64,000 nt of DNA from Chitinophaga jiangningensis (lineage in GTDB: Bacteria > Bacteroidota > Bacteroidia > Chitinophagales > Chitinophagaceae), in contig NZ_FRBL01000005.1 of the NCBI RefSeq assembly GCF_900142605.1, positions 496,001 to 560,000 on the forward strand, given 5' to 3'. The notes under the pieces were generated by a model that worked only from the letters and a program-made list of their open reading frames with translations, was not told the origin of the DNA and ran no database searches. The position numbers and the translations under genes were made by a program. This document shows positions 8,517-17,220 of this stretch, one piece after another (the first letter of the stretch is position 1; each line of letters starts with the position of its first letter).

Positions 8517-8530
8517 TTGACACAAGTCAT
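8517..8530 (+). promoter_or_regulatory. FNR-type binding site upstream of the RIC-like/ccoI unit
   Basis: TTGAC-ACAA-GTCAT is a near-palindrome of the FNR/DNR type (TTGAN6TCAA). Its centre (8523.5) is 33 bases upstream of the centre of the -7 element at 8553-8560. That puts it near -40 to -42, the class II activator position. The site runs directly into TTG, giving TCATTG followed by 20 bases and TAAATTTG. Confidence 0.6.
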
Positions 8531-8552
8531 TGGATGCCCCTGCGGCTCCCGG

Positions 8553-8560
8553 TAAATTTG
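8553..8560 (+). promoter_or_regulatory. -7 element upstream of the RIC-like/ccoI unit
   Basis: TAAATTTG matches TAnnTTTG. It lies 25 nt before the ATG at 8586 and is paired with the FNR-type site at 8517-8530. Confidence 0.6.
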
Positions 8561-8585
8561 TTGCATCAAAAATACGTCCGTACTG

Positions 8586-9140
8586 ATGCTGCCTTTTGCC
8601 ATTATAAACTTTCATGAACTATGCCCCGCAGAACTCTGTGAGGTCACTGTCCATAAATTCCATACGCCGGTAGAACAAACCGCTGAACAGGTGATGTCCT
8701 ACTTTTTGCTCGACCGGCAGGATGATGGGAATGCCCCGGCAGCAGCAGATATTCAACACCTGCTTTTTTCCCGCATGCAGGCCGAAATACTCCAGGTAAT
8801 CCGCAAGGAAAGTACCATCCTGTTTCCCGTAATAGAAAAGGCACAGGAAAACCAGGAAAATATCCGCTGCATACAACCCAACACCTACCAATCCATCCGA
8901 TCCTCTTACCAGAAAATAACCCTGCTGCTGCAAAAGCTGCGTCAGGTAACCGGTAACTACCAGCTACAGCCATCCTGGAGCAATGCCTACAAATTATGTA
9001 TAGGCGATATGTACCTGCTGGAACTACTCGTACACCAATGGATGTACGTAACCCAGAATATACTGTACCCTGCCGTTACCAAACCAGGAACTATCATGAT
9101 CCAGCAGGACGATTTACCTCACTCTTCAAGCATTGACTGA
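8586..9140 (+). CDS. RIC/YtfE-like protein with lost di-iron ligands
   Basis: The 184-residue protein resembles the hemerythrin-like part of RIC/YtfE/ScdA (repair of iron centres). The opening CPAELCEVTVHKFHTPVE matches the start of that domain, and the helix-end motifs ILFP (about 78-81) and NILYP (about 158-162) are in place. However, most di-iron ligands appear replaced when aligned by eye. The HxxxE pair is V71/E75, the central EHD histidine is Y108, and the last HxxxE pair is W152/T156. It would therefore fold as a four-helix bundle but may bind no iron. It lies between the FNR-like regulator and ccoI and its stop overlaps the ccoI start by one base. Its role may be in cofactor assembly or as a scaffold; this is inference. 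Confidence 0.65.
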   Translation: MLPFAIINFHELCPAELCEVTVHKFHTPVEQTAEQVMSYFLLDRQDDGNAPAAADIQHLLFSRMQAEILQVIRKESTILFPVIEKAQENQENIRCIQPNTYQSIRSSYQKITLLLQKLRQVTGNYQLQPSWSNAYKLCIGDMYLLELLVHQWMYVTQNILYPAVTKPGTIMIQQDDLPHSSSID

Positions 9141-11551
9141 TGTCTGATACCATGCAAACACAGGTCGCCTGCTTCCATTGCGGCGAAGACTGCAACAACA
9201 GCCCGGTGATGATGGCAGAAAAAACTTTCTGCTGCGAAGGTTGTAAACTAGTATATGAAATACTGCACCAGAACAATCTTTGTGAATATTATGACCTGAA
9301 CGCACAGCCAGGCGTTAACCAGCGTATGCAGGTAAGGAGAGATAAATTTGCATTCCTGGAAGATGAAAAGGTACAGCAGCATCTTATCCAGTTCAAGGAC
9401 GAAACACAGGTGCATGTGACCTTTTACTTGCCTCAGATCCACTGCAGCAGCTGCCTCTGGCTGCTGGAAAACCTGCACAGGCTCAATAAAGGCGTACAAC
9501 GTGTAACCGTCAACTTTAGTAAAAAAGAAGCCTTCATTATATACGATCATTCGGCTACCAGCCTCCGCGCCGTGGCAGAAGTGCTGACGGCTATCGGCTA
9601 CGAACCTTACATCTCCCTAAATGATATGAAGGAGAAAAAACCAACCGTACAACGTAAAATGGTGTACCAACTGGGCGTAGCAGGATTTTGCTTTGGCAAT
9701 ATTATGTTGCTGAGCTTTCCGGAATATTTTTCCGGCTCAGGGCATACGGATGCTGCCATGAACAGAATGTTCCAGTTCATGAACCTCGGCCTTTCCTTAC
9801 CGGTTTTCTTTTACAGCGCACAGGCATTTTATAAATCCGCCTGGGGCGGCCTTAAACACGGTTTCCTCAATATCGACGTCCCGATTGTACTCGCCATCTG
9901 GGTTACATTTATCAGGAGCCTGACCGAAGTGGCCACCGGCAACTCCGGTTACTTCGATTCCATGACGGGCATCGTGTTCTTCATGCTCATCGGCCGCATT
10001 TTACAGGAAAAAACCTACCAGGGATTATCTTTTGATCGCGACTATACGTCCTATTTTCCCATAGCCGTTTCCGTTATAAAGGAAGGCAACCCGGTACCTA
10101 CTACACTGCCGGATATTAAAATTAATGACACCCTGCTGATTCATCACCAGGAGCTGATTCCGGCAGACGGCATTATTTCCCGCGGCGAGGCACTGATCGA
10201 TTATAGCTTCGTTACCGGCGAAGCTGCACCGGTAAAGAAATCCGTAGGGGAAATCGTGTACGCAGGAGGCAGGCAAATGGGTGGCAACATTGAAGTGCTC
10301 ACCATCAAAGAGGTAGCCCAGAGCTACCTCACCAGCCTCTGGAACCGCGATGAGCTTAAAAAGGAAAGTGATACCAACACCTCTTTTGTACACCTGCTCA
10401 GCCAGTACTTTACCTGGGTAGTACTGCTCATTGCCGTTGTAACAGCTACAGTGTGGGCGGTAAAAGATCCTGCACGTATATGGCCATCGGTAACGGCTAT
10501 ATTAATTATTGCCTGCCCCTGCGCCTTACTGCTTGCCTCTTCTTTTACAAACGGCCATATTCTACGCATACTTTCCAGGCACAAACTGTACCTGCGAAAC
10601 GCACAATCCATTGAAAATCTGGCCAATACCACGCACATTGTATTTGATAAAACCGGCACACTCACCGGCAAATCCGGTACAGAAGTCCGCTATGTTGGGG
10701 ATACACTCAGTCCCATGCAGGAGATGATGATTAGTAGCCTGGCGGCACAATCCACCCATCCGCTCAGTAACGCTATTAATAATTACTGCGGCAACAGCAG
10801 CAGCTACCCGGTACGTGAATTTAAAGAGACCGCAGGCGATGGCATCTCCGGATGGATAGAAAACCAATACATCCGCATGGGCAGTGCCGCATTTGTAGGT
10901 ATTGATCCAAAAGAAGAACAGGACGGCAGCGTTGTGTATATTGGTTTCAATGAAAAACCGGTAGGACTGTTTACGGTCCGCAATGGGTACCGGCCGGGGA
11001 TACGCGGTATGCTGGAAAACATCCGTAACCATTACAATTTATCCGTGCTTTCCGGGGATAATACCCGCGAGGCAGCCAGCCTGCGCATCCTCATGGGAAG
11101 CAGTGCCACACTGCGTTTTGAGCAAAAACCTACGGACAAGCTGGACTACATTATTCATCTCCGGCAGCATGGTGAAAAAGTATTGATGATAGGAGATGGA
11201 TTGAATGATGCCGGTGCATTAAGGCAAAGCGATATTGGCATCTCCGTAGCAGAAAGCACTAACAACTTTACACCTGCCAGCGACGGCATCATTGAAGCAC
11301 AGCAGCTCAGCATGCTGCCAGCGTTTATACGCCTCTGTAAAGCCAACAAACATATTGTGATCATCAGCTTTATTATGTCGCTCGCATATAATATTACCGG
11401 ACTATACTTCGCCGTGCAGGGCATACTATCCCCACTGGTGGCCGCTATCCTGATGCCGGCCAGCTCCATCAGTATTATCCTGCTTACTTACAGCATGAGC
11501 GAGATATACGGCAAAAGGCTTTCTGACAAAGGACTTTCAGCGAATGCCTGA
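9140..11551 (+). CDS. ccoI: CcoI, copper-exporting P1B-type ATPase for cbb3 oxidase assembly
   Basis: The 803-residue protein has the N-terminal cysteine region typical of CcoI/FixI (CFHCGEDC, then FCCEGC), a heavy-metal-associated domain with CSSC near residue 110, and a P1B ATPase core. The core carries the TGE motif, the membrane CPC in ACPCALLLASS, the phosphorylation motif DKTGTLTG and the hinge GDGLNDAGAL. CcoI delivers copper across the inner membrane for the CcoN haem-copper centre. The start overlaps the previous stop. The following ccoS, ccoNO, ccoQ and ccoP genes support the assignment over a general CopA. Confidence 0.95.
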   Translation: MSDTMQTQVACFHCGEDCNNSPVMMAEKTFCCEGCKLVYEILHQNNLCEYYDLNAQPGVNQRMQVRRDKFAFLEDEKVQQHLIQFKDETQVHVTFYLPQIHCSSCLWLLENLHRLNKGVQRVTVNFSKKEAFIIYDHSATSLRAVAEVLTAIGYEPYISLNDMKEKKPTVQRKMVYQLGVAGFCFGNIMLLSFPEYFSGSGHTDAAMNRMFQFMNLGLSLPVFFYSAQAFYKSAWGGLKHGFLNIDVPIVLAIWVTFIRSLTEVATGNSGYFDSMTGIVFFMLIGRILQEKTYQGLSFDRDYTSYFPIAVSVIKEGNPVPTTLPDIKINDTLLIHHQELIPADGIISRGEALIDYSFVTGEAAPVKKSVGEIVYAGGRQMGGNIEVLTIKEVAQSYLTSLWNRDELKKESDTNTSFVHLLSQYFTWVVLLIAVVTATVWAVKDPARIWPSVTAILIIACPCALLLASSFTNGHILRILSRHKLYLRNAQSIENLANTTHIVFDKTGTLTGKSGTEVRYVGDTLSPMQEMMISSLAAQSTHPLSNAINNYCGNSSSYPVREFKETAGDGISGWIENQYIRMGSAAFVGIDPKEEQDGSVVYIGFNEKPVGLFTVRNGYRPGIRGMLENIRNHYNLSVLSGDNTREAASLRILMGSSATLRFEQKPTDKLDYIIHLRQHGEKVLMIGDGLNDAGALRQSDIGISVAESTNNFTPASDGIIEAQQLSMLPAFIRLCKANKHIVIISFIMSLAYNITGLYFAVQGILSPLVAAILMPASSISIILLTYSMSEIYGKRLSDKGLSANA

Positions 11552-11569
11552 CAAAAATCATGTTTGCGA

Positions 11570-11583
11570 TTGAGCAATATCAT
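11570..11583 (+). promoter_or_regulatory. FNR-type binding site upstream of ccoS
   Basis: TTGAG-CAAT-ATCAT is an FNR-like near-palindrome. Its centre (11576.5) is 33 bases upstream of the centre of the -7 element at 11606-11613, exactly the spacing of the site at 8517-8530. It too continues into TCATTG, then 20 bases, then TAnnTTTG. Confidence 0.6.
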
Positions 11584-11605
11584 TGTACCACCGTTCCTCC
11601 AAAAT

Positions 11606-11613
11606 TACCTTTG
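11606..11613 (+). promoter_or_regulatory. -7 element upstream of ccoS
   Basis: TACCTTTG matches TAnnTTTG and is paired with the FNR-type site at 11570-11583. It implies a leader of roughly 145 nt before ccoS, which contains the hairpin at 11684-11707. Confidence 0.6.
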
Positions 11614-11683
11614 CTAACGACACGAAACATATACATAGTAATAACTCCAAAGCGCTAGTATTAATGCCCGTAATTGAAATGGG

Positions 11684-11727
11684 CCCCGCAAACAATCGTT
11701 TGCGGGGCAACGGGTAACCCTTGTCGC
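11684..11727. repeat. Hairpin in the ccoS leader, possible weak double-hairpin element
   Basis: CCCCGCAAAC (11684-11693) and GTTTGCGGGG (11698-11707) form a perfect 10-bp stem with loop AATC. An imperfect second stem follows (GCG at 11702-11704 with CGC at 11725-11727, CAA with TTG, GGGT with ACCC). It recalls the six double-hairpin elements but is shorter and lies between a -7 element and ccoS. Confidence 0.5.
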
Positions 11728-11761
11728 GCTGGAAGCTTACTATCACCAAACTACTGTTGCC

Positions 11762-11920
11762 ATGGGCGTCATCATACTCTTACTGGGAGCGAGTCTTACC
11801 GTCGCACTCGGATTTTTGGCCGCGTTTATCTGGTCTGTGAAGCACGGACAGTTTGAAGATGATTTTTCTCCCGCACACCGCATCCTGTTTGAGGATAAAA
11901 CAACTAACAACAACGACTAA
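11762..11920 (+). CDS. ccoS: CcoS, cbb3 oxidase assembly protein
   Basis: This small gene encodes 52 residues: one transmembrane helix (about 3-24), then the hallmark SVKHGQFEDDFSPAHRILFED. CcoS is a single-pass inner-membrane protein needed to insert haem b and copper into CcoN. Its place directly before ccoNO and after ccoI is the standard arrangement. No Shine-Dalgarno site is visible. The short conserved tail after the helix makes the call firm despite the length. Confidence 0.92.
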   Translation: MGVIILLLGASLTVALGFLAAFIWSVKHGQFEDDFSPAHRILFEDKTTNNND

Positions 11921-11950
11921 ACGTAATTCCGCACTCAATCCATCATACTT

Positions 11951-14095
11951 ATGTCTTTAGAACGTTTCTACTACGACAACCGAACGGTTAAATGGTTTGC
12001 CTACGCCTGTGTATTCTGGGGCTTAATAGGCATGCTCGCCGGGCTGTGGGCCGCTACAGCGCTGGTAATTCCAGACCTTAACCTCGGTTTTGCTCCCACC
12101 ACATTTGGTCGTTTACGCCCGGTGCACACCAACGCCGTTATTTTTGCTTTTGTGGGCAATGGTATTTTCATGGGCGTGTACTACTCGTTGCAACGGTTGT
12201 GTAAAGCCAGAATGTTTAGCGACCTGCTGAGTAAAATTCACTTCTGGGGCTGGCAGGCTATCATCGCCGGCGGTGCCCTGACCCTGTTCCTCGGTTACAC
12301 TACCGGTAAAGAATATGCCGAACTGGAATGGCCTTTTGATATCGCCATAACCCTTATCTGGGTGGTGTTTGGAGCCAATATGCTGGGAACTATCCTGAAG
12401 CGCCGCGAAGCTCATCTCTACGTTGCCATCTGGTTCTATATAGGTACCTGGGTAGCCATCGCGATGTTGCATATCATTAACTCCTTCGAGTATCCGATCA
12501 CGTTATTTAAAAGTTACAGCTGGTACGCCGGCGTGCAGGATGCGCTGGTACAGTGGTGGTATGGGCACAACGCCGTGGCTTTCTTCCTCACCACGCCTTA
12601 CCTGGGACTGATGTACTACTTTGTTCCGAAGGCTGCCAACAGGCCGGTATATTCCTACCGCTGGTCAATCATTCACTTCTGGTCACTGATCTTTATTTAT
12701 ATCTGGGCAGGCCCTCACCACCTGTTATATACTGCACTGCCAGAGTGGGCACAGTCACTCGGTACCGTATTCTCTATCATGCTGATTGCCCCATCATGGG
12801 GCGGTATGCTCAATGGGCTGCTTACCCTGCGTGGAGCCTGGGATAGGGTTAGGGAAGATGCTATTCTTAAGTTTTTTGTAGTAGCCCTTACCTGCTACGG
12901 TATGGCTACGTTTGAAGGTCCCATGTTATCCCTGAAAAACGTAAACGCTATCAGTCACTATACTGACTGGACCATCGCACACGTACACGTAGGAGCCTTG
13001 GGTTGGAACGGATTCCTGACCTTCGGTATTCTTTACTGGATGATCCCGAGAATATTTTCTACCCAGTTATACAGTCGCAAATGGGCTAACACACACTTCT
13101 GGCTGGGTACACTCGGTATTATCTTCTATGCTATTCCACTCTACTGGGCGGCCTTTACCCAGAGCATGATGTGGAAGCAGTTCACCGAAGAAGGGACTTT
13201 AAAATACCAATTCCTGGAAACAGTAAGCGCTATTCTGCCCATGTATGCACTACGTGCGGTTGGAGGCCTGTTTTATGTGGGTGGTTTGATTTTGATGATA
13301 GTGAACCTGACCAAAACAATCCGTCGTGGAAGCTTTGTGGCCAATGAAGCAGCAGAAGCGGCACCACTGCCTAAAGTGATCACCACACATGGTAAAAGTC
13401 ACTGGCACAACTGGATTGAACGCCGTCCAGTGCAGATGGTCGTGTTCAGCCTGATTGTGGTAGGTATTGGTGGCCTGCTGGAAATGGTGCCTACCTTCCT
13501 CGTGAAAAGTAATATACCCACTATCACCAGTGTAAAACCCTATACACCGCTGGAATTGCATGGCCGTGATATTTACCTGAGAGAAGGTTGCTATACCTGT
13601 CACTCCCAGATGATCCGCCCGTTCCGCGACGAAGTGGCCCGCTACGGCGAATATTCCAAAGCCGGCGAGTTCGTGTACGACCATCCATTCCAATGGGGCT
13701 CCAAACGCACAGGTCCGGATCTGGCCCGCCTCGGAGGTAAGTATCCTGACTCCTGGCACTTCAACCACATGCTGGATCCTACGTCTATGTCGCCGGGTTC
13801 TATCATGCCGGCTTATCCATGGCTGTTTGAAGATAGAATTGATAAAAGCAAAACACCAGCAATGATTAATGTAATGCGTAAGCTGGGTGTTCCTTATCCG
13901 GGCGGATATGAAACCAAAGCCAACGCTGACCTGGAAGCACAGGCAAACGGCATCGTAGCGAACCTGAAAAACGATAAGCTGCCGGTAGGGAAAGACCGGG
14001 AAATTGTAGCACTGATCGCATATCTGCAGCGCCTCGGCAAGGATATTAAAGATGCGCCCAAAGCACCAGCTGCTGCCGCAAACACTGACTTTTAA
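11951..14095 (+). CDS. ccoNO: CcoNO, fused catalytic and monohaem subunits of cbb3-type cytochrome c oxidase
   Basis: The 714-residue protein joins CcoN (about 1-480) and CcoO (about 490-714) in one chain. The CcoN part starts YYDNRTVKWFAYACVFWG and has about twelve helices with histidine ligands such as HNAVAFFLT and HVHVGALGWNGF. The CcoO part has one membrane helix and a haem c motif in CYTCHSQMIRP. The enzyme reduces oxygen to water with high affinity and pumps protons. Fused CcoNO is known in Bacteroidota, while proteobacteria have separate genes. ccoQ, ccoP and assembly genes follow at short spacing. Confidence 0.97.
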   Translation: MSLERFYYDNRTVKWFAYACVFWGLIGMLAGLWAATALVIPDLNLGFAPTTFGRLRPVHTNAVIFAFVGNGIFMGVYYSLQRLCKARMFSDLLSKIHFWGWQAIIAGGALTLFLGYTTGKEYAELEWPFDIAITLIWVVFGANMLGTILKRREAHLYVAIWFYIGTWVAIAMLHIINSFEYPITLFKSYSWYAGVQDALVQWWYGHNAVAFFLTTPYLGLMYYFVPKAANRPVYSYRWSIIHFWSLIFIYIWAGPHHLLYTALPEWAQSLGTVFSIMLIAPSWGGMLNGLLTLRGAWDRVREDAILKFFVVALTCYGMATFEGPMLSLKNVNAISHYTDWTIAHVHVGALGWNGFLTFGILYWMIPRIFSTQLYSRKWANTHFWLGTLGIIFYAIPLYWAAFTQSMMWKQFTEEGTLKYQFLETVSAILPMYALRAVGGLFYVGGLILMIVNLTKTIRRGSFVANEAAEAAPLPKVITTHGKSHWHNWIERRPVQMVVFSLIVVGIGGLLEMVPTFLVKSNIPTITSVKPYTPLELHGRDIYLREGCYTCHSQMIRPFRDEVARYGEYSKAGEFVYDHPFQWGSKRTGPDLARLGGKYPDSWHFNHMLDPTSMSPGSIMPAYPWLFEDRIDKSKTPAMINVMRKLGVPYPGGYETKANADLEAQANGIVANLKNDKLPVGKDREIVALIAYLQRLGKDIKDAPKAPAAAANTDF

Positions 14096-14106
14096 AACCA
14101 GTAATC

Positions 14107-14277
14107 ATGAAATTCATCAACTACCTGCAATCCATCACCGGCGTAAGCATTTACCCGCTTGCATCCCTGTTGATATTCTCCATTTTCTTTGTGGCAGCAG
14201 CCTACCTGGCGTTCAGCTCCGATAAAAGAATGATGGATCATGTAAGTCGTATTCCACTGGACAAAGAAGAAAATTAA
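14107..14277 (+). CDS. ccoQ: CcoQ-like small subunit of cbb3 oxidase
   Basis: A 56-residue protein with one transmembrane helix (about 15-38) and a charged tail ending in LDKEEN. Its size, topology and position between ccoNO and ccoP identify it as the CcoQ/FixQ component, which helps keep CcoP attached to the oxidase. Sequence conservation in CcoQ is weak, so the assignment leans on context. Confidence 0.85.
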   Translation: MKFINYLQSITGVSIYPLASLLIFSIFFVAAAYLAFSSDKRMMDHVSRIPLDKEEN

Positions 14278-14285
14278 TCACCAAC

Positions 14286-15353
14286 ATGAACATCAAACCA
14301 CTGATCATATTAACGGCCGGTACGCTTATGAGCGTGCCGGCACTGGCCAACGGAAAGCCGCAACCTTCCGAGCTCGCTGACCCGGTAGCGCTGATGCTGC
14401 TGATCATTGCCGGCTTCCTGCTGATAGCGATCGCAGTACTTGGCAATGCTGTAATGGGAGCCATGGACATCTTCCGGGAAAAAATGAAAAAAGATGCCGG
14501 CAAAGCCATGATCACCATCGGGGTGATTCTACTGGCCATGTCGGGTGCTTTAAAGGCACACGCCGCCGATGCACTGGTGGAAGCTCCTACCAGCGGCCTG
14601 TTGTCCAAAACATCCCTGTGGACATTAGTGTCCGTAATCCTCTTAGAAATCCTGGTAATCATAACCCTACTTTTTACACTGAAACACCTGGTGGGTATTC
14701 AGCGCAAGCGCAAACCGAAGAAAGCACCCGTGCCCGGCAAGCCACGTGTCAACTGGTTCGAAAAGCTCAACAACACCAAAACGGTGGATCAGGCTTCCGA
14801 AGCAGAGCAGGACATGGGACACGATTACGACGGTATCCGCGAGTTGAATAACCCCACCCCACCATGGTGGAAATGGGGCTTTTATTTCAGTATCGCCTTT
14901 GGTGTGGTGTATCTGTGGAGAGGATATGTATCTGGCACTGCACCCACACAGATTGAAGAGCTGGCCATGGCAGAAGAAAAAGCTGCTGCCGCCAAAGCGG
15001 AATTTCTGAAAAATGCCGCCAATAATGTAGATGAAAACACGGTCACCTTACTCACCTCCGCAGATGAGCTGGCCGGCGGGCAAAAGCTCTTCGTCAGCAA
15101 CTGCGCTCCATGCCACGGCCCTCAGGGACAGGGTGTGGTAGGGCCTAACCTTACCGACGAGTACTGGTTGCACGGTGGGAAAATCAACGATGTGTTTAAA
15201 ACCATCAAATACGGTGTTCCTGAAAAAGGGATGAAAGCATGGCAGGAAGATTTTTCACCAAGGCAGATAGCGATGCTGGCCAGCTTCATCGAATCTATCA
15301 AAGGTTCCAATCCTCCTAATCCGAAAGCCCCACAGGGCGAAAAAGCACAGTAG
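14286..15353 (+). CDS. ccoP: CcoP-like subunit with a single haem c
   Basis: The 355-residue protein has hydrophobic segments near residues 5-20, 30-55, 75-95 and 110-135. It then has the FixP_N-type segment (about 175-220, containing NNPTPPWWKWGF) with another membrane helix, and a C-terminal cytochrome c domain with CAPCH near residue 277. The canonical CcoP has two haem c domains; here I find only one CxxCH. The extra N-terminal helices are not part of the usual proteobacterial form. The methionine ligand is probably in GMKAW. It starts 8 bases after ccoQ. Confidence 0.93.
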   Translation: MNIKPLIILTAGTLMSVPALANGKPQPSELADPVALMLLIIAGFLLIAIAVLGNAVMGAMDIFREKMKKDAGKAMITIGVILLAMSGALKAHAADALVEAPTSGLLSKTSLWTLVSVILLEILVIITLLFTLKHLVGIQRKRKPKKAPVPGKPRVNWFEKLNNTKTVDQASEAEQDMGHDYDGIRELNNPTPPWWKWGFYFSIAFGVVYLWRGYVSGTAPTQIEELAMAEEKAAAAKAEFLKNAANNVDENTVTLLTSADELAGGQKLFVSNCAPCHGPQGQGVVGPNLTDEYWLHGGKINDVFKTIKYGVPEKGMKAWQEDFSPRQIAMLASFIESIKGSNPPNPKAPQGEKAQ

Positions 15354-15356
15354 CAG

Positions 15357-16745
15357 ATGGAAGGCAGTACGACATTCAGAGATAGCATAGCCACAGTTGA
15401 TAAACAAGGAAAGCGCAAGTGGATTTTTGCGAAGCAGCCCGAAGGCCGTTTCTATAACGTCCGCACTTTACTCAGCATTTTCTATTTCATTGCATTTTTC
15501 AGCCTGCCGTTTATTTCCATAAATGGCAGGCCCTTGTTTATGCTCAACGTGCTGGAAGGGAAGTTCATCCTCTTCGGCGTCATTTTCTGGCCGCAGGATT
15601 TCTTCATCTTCGGGCTCGCCATGCTGGCTTTTATATTGTTTATTGTACTGTTTACCATGGCCTTCGGGCGGCTCTTCTGCGGATGGGCATGTCCGCAGAC
15701 CATTTTCATGGAAATGATGTTCCGCAGGCTGGAGTATTGGATAGAAGGCAGCGCGGCAAAACAACAGCAGCTCGCCAAAGCACCGTGGAATACCGAAAAA
15801 ATGCTGCGTAAAACCGCCAAACACCTGGTATTTTACGGACTCTCCTTCCTCATTGCCAACATCTTTCTGGCTTATATCATCGGTGCCAAAGCACTGGGGA
15901 AAATAATTACCGGCCCTTTCGAAGAACATACCGGTGGCTTTATTGCCATCCTGGTGTTTTCTGGCGTGTTTTACGGCGTATACGCGTTTATGCGGGAGCA
16001 GGTATGCACCATTATATGCCCATACGGCCGCCTGCAAGGCGTTTTACTGGACAAAAACTCAGTAATCGTGGCCTACGATTACAACCGGGGAGAACCCCGC
16101 GGCAAATACACCAAAAATGGGAATCATGATAGGGGCGACTGTATTGATTGCATGCAGTGCGTAAGGGTTTGTCCAACGGGGATAGATATACGGAACGGTA
16201 CTCAACTGGAATGTGTTAGCTGTACCGCCTGTATTGATGCCTGTGATTTTATGATGGAGAAAACAGGGCGTCCCCGTGGACTTATCCGTTATGCCTCTGA
16301 AAATGGCATTGCCAACAAAGAGAAGCTGCACTTTACCCCCCGCATGAAAGTATACAGTGCCGTACTGGTGCTGATACTGGGGGCCATCACCTTTATGCTC
16401 GGCAGCCGCAAGCCGGTAACGGGCACGATTATCCGCACCGCGGGTATGCTGTATCAGGAACGGGGAACCGACAGTATCTCCAACCTCTATCGTATCAAAC
16501 TTATTAACAAAACCACTGCGGAAATACCGCTCCGTCTTCAGCTGGAAGATGAAGGCGGTAAAATAGAAATGATAGGGAAAGAAAACATTGCCGTAAAACC
16601 GGAGGGACAAGGAGAAGGGACCTTCTTTATCGTGCTGCCACGTACCGAAGTGCATGGAAGGAAGTCGAACATTAAAGTAGGACTTTATCAACAACATCAA
16701 AAAATAGCCACCATTTCCACTACGTTCTCCGGACCAATGGAATAG
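15357..16745 (+). CDS. ccoG: CcoG, cupric reductase/iron-sulfur assembly protein
   Basis: The 462-residue protein is CcoG (FixG/RdxA). It has membrane helices near residues 35-60, 75-100, 155-180 and 195-215, and the CGWACPQTIFMEMMFRR segment. Two ferredoxin-type 4Fe-4S motifs follow (CIDCMQCVRVCP and CVSCTACIDACD), then a last helix and a C-terminal Ig-like FixG_C domain (about 350-460). CcoG has been shown in other bacteria to reduce Cu(II) to Cu(I) for oxidase assembly. It follows ccoP with a 3-base gap. Confidence 0.96.
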   Translation: MEGSTTFRDSIATVDKQGKRKWIFAKQPEGRFYNVRTLLSIFYFIAFFSLPFISINGRPLFMLNVLEGKFILFGVIFWPQDFFIFGLAMLAFILFIVLFTMAFGRLFCGWACPQTIFMEMMFRRLEYWIEGSAAKQQQLAKAPWNTEKMLRKTAKHLVFYGLSFLIANIFLAYIIGAKALGKIITGPFEEHTGGFIAILVFSGVFYGVYAFMREQVCTIICPYGRLQGVLLDKNSVIVAYDYNRGEPRGKYTKNGNHDRGDCIDCMQCVRVCPTGIDIRNGTQLECVSCTACIDACDFMMEKTGRPRGLIRYASENGIANKEKLHFTPRMKVYSAVLVLILGAITFMLGSRKPVTGTIIRTAGMLYQERGTDSISNLYRIKLINKTTAEIPLRLQLEDEGGKIEMIGKENIAVKPEGQGEGTFFIVLPRTEVHGRKSNIKVGLYQQHQKIATISTTFSGPME

Positions 16746-16776
16746 TAGCTATCATACACAATTTCAATTATTTATC

Positions 16777-17214
16777 ATGAACTGGGGACATAGCATCATT
16801 ATCGTTTTTGTGTTGTTTGCCGCAGGCATACTCACACTGGTTACCAAAAGCATGCGTACTAAAATCGACATGGTAACCAAAGATTACTACAGTGAAGAAC
16901 TGAAATACCAGGAAGTGATCGAAGGACGTACCAATGCCGGTAGCCTTTCATCTCTTGTAAAAATAACACAGCCGGCAGCAGCAGTCGCCATACAAGTGCC
17001 ACAGGAGCTGGTGGGTACGCCGCTAACCGGTACGGTGAACTTCTACAGACCATCAGATTCCGGCAAAGATTTTAGCGTGCCGCTAAATCCTGATGGCACT
17101 GGTACTCAGATAGTTGGAAGAGAAAAATTCATCCGTGGCAACTACCGCGTAAAGGTGAGCTGGGAAATGAACAACAAACCCTACTACCAAGAACAGGTTA
17201 TACACATCAATTAA
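16777..17214 (+). CDS. ccoH: CcoH/FixH-family assembly protein
   Basis: The 145-residue protein has one N-terminal transmembrane helix (about 3-23), followed by the family segment KIDMVTKDYYSEELKYQEVI and a small periplasmic beta domain. FixH/CcoH proteins help assemble and stabilise the cbb3 complex. Position between ccoG and the TauE/DsbD_2-like gene is the usual Bacteroidota order. Confidence 0.92.
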   Translation: MNWGHSIIIVFVLFAAGILTLVTKSMRTKIDMVTKDYYSEELKYQEVIEGRTNAGSLSSLVKITQPAAAVAIQVPQELVGTPLTGTVNFYRPSDSGKDFSVPLNPDGTGTQIVGREKFIRGNYRVKVSWEMNNKPYYQEQVIHIN

Positions 17215-17220
17215 TCGCAC

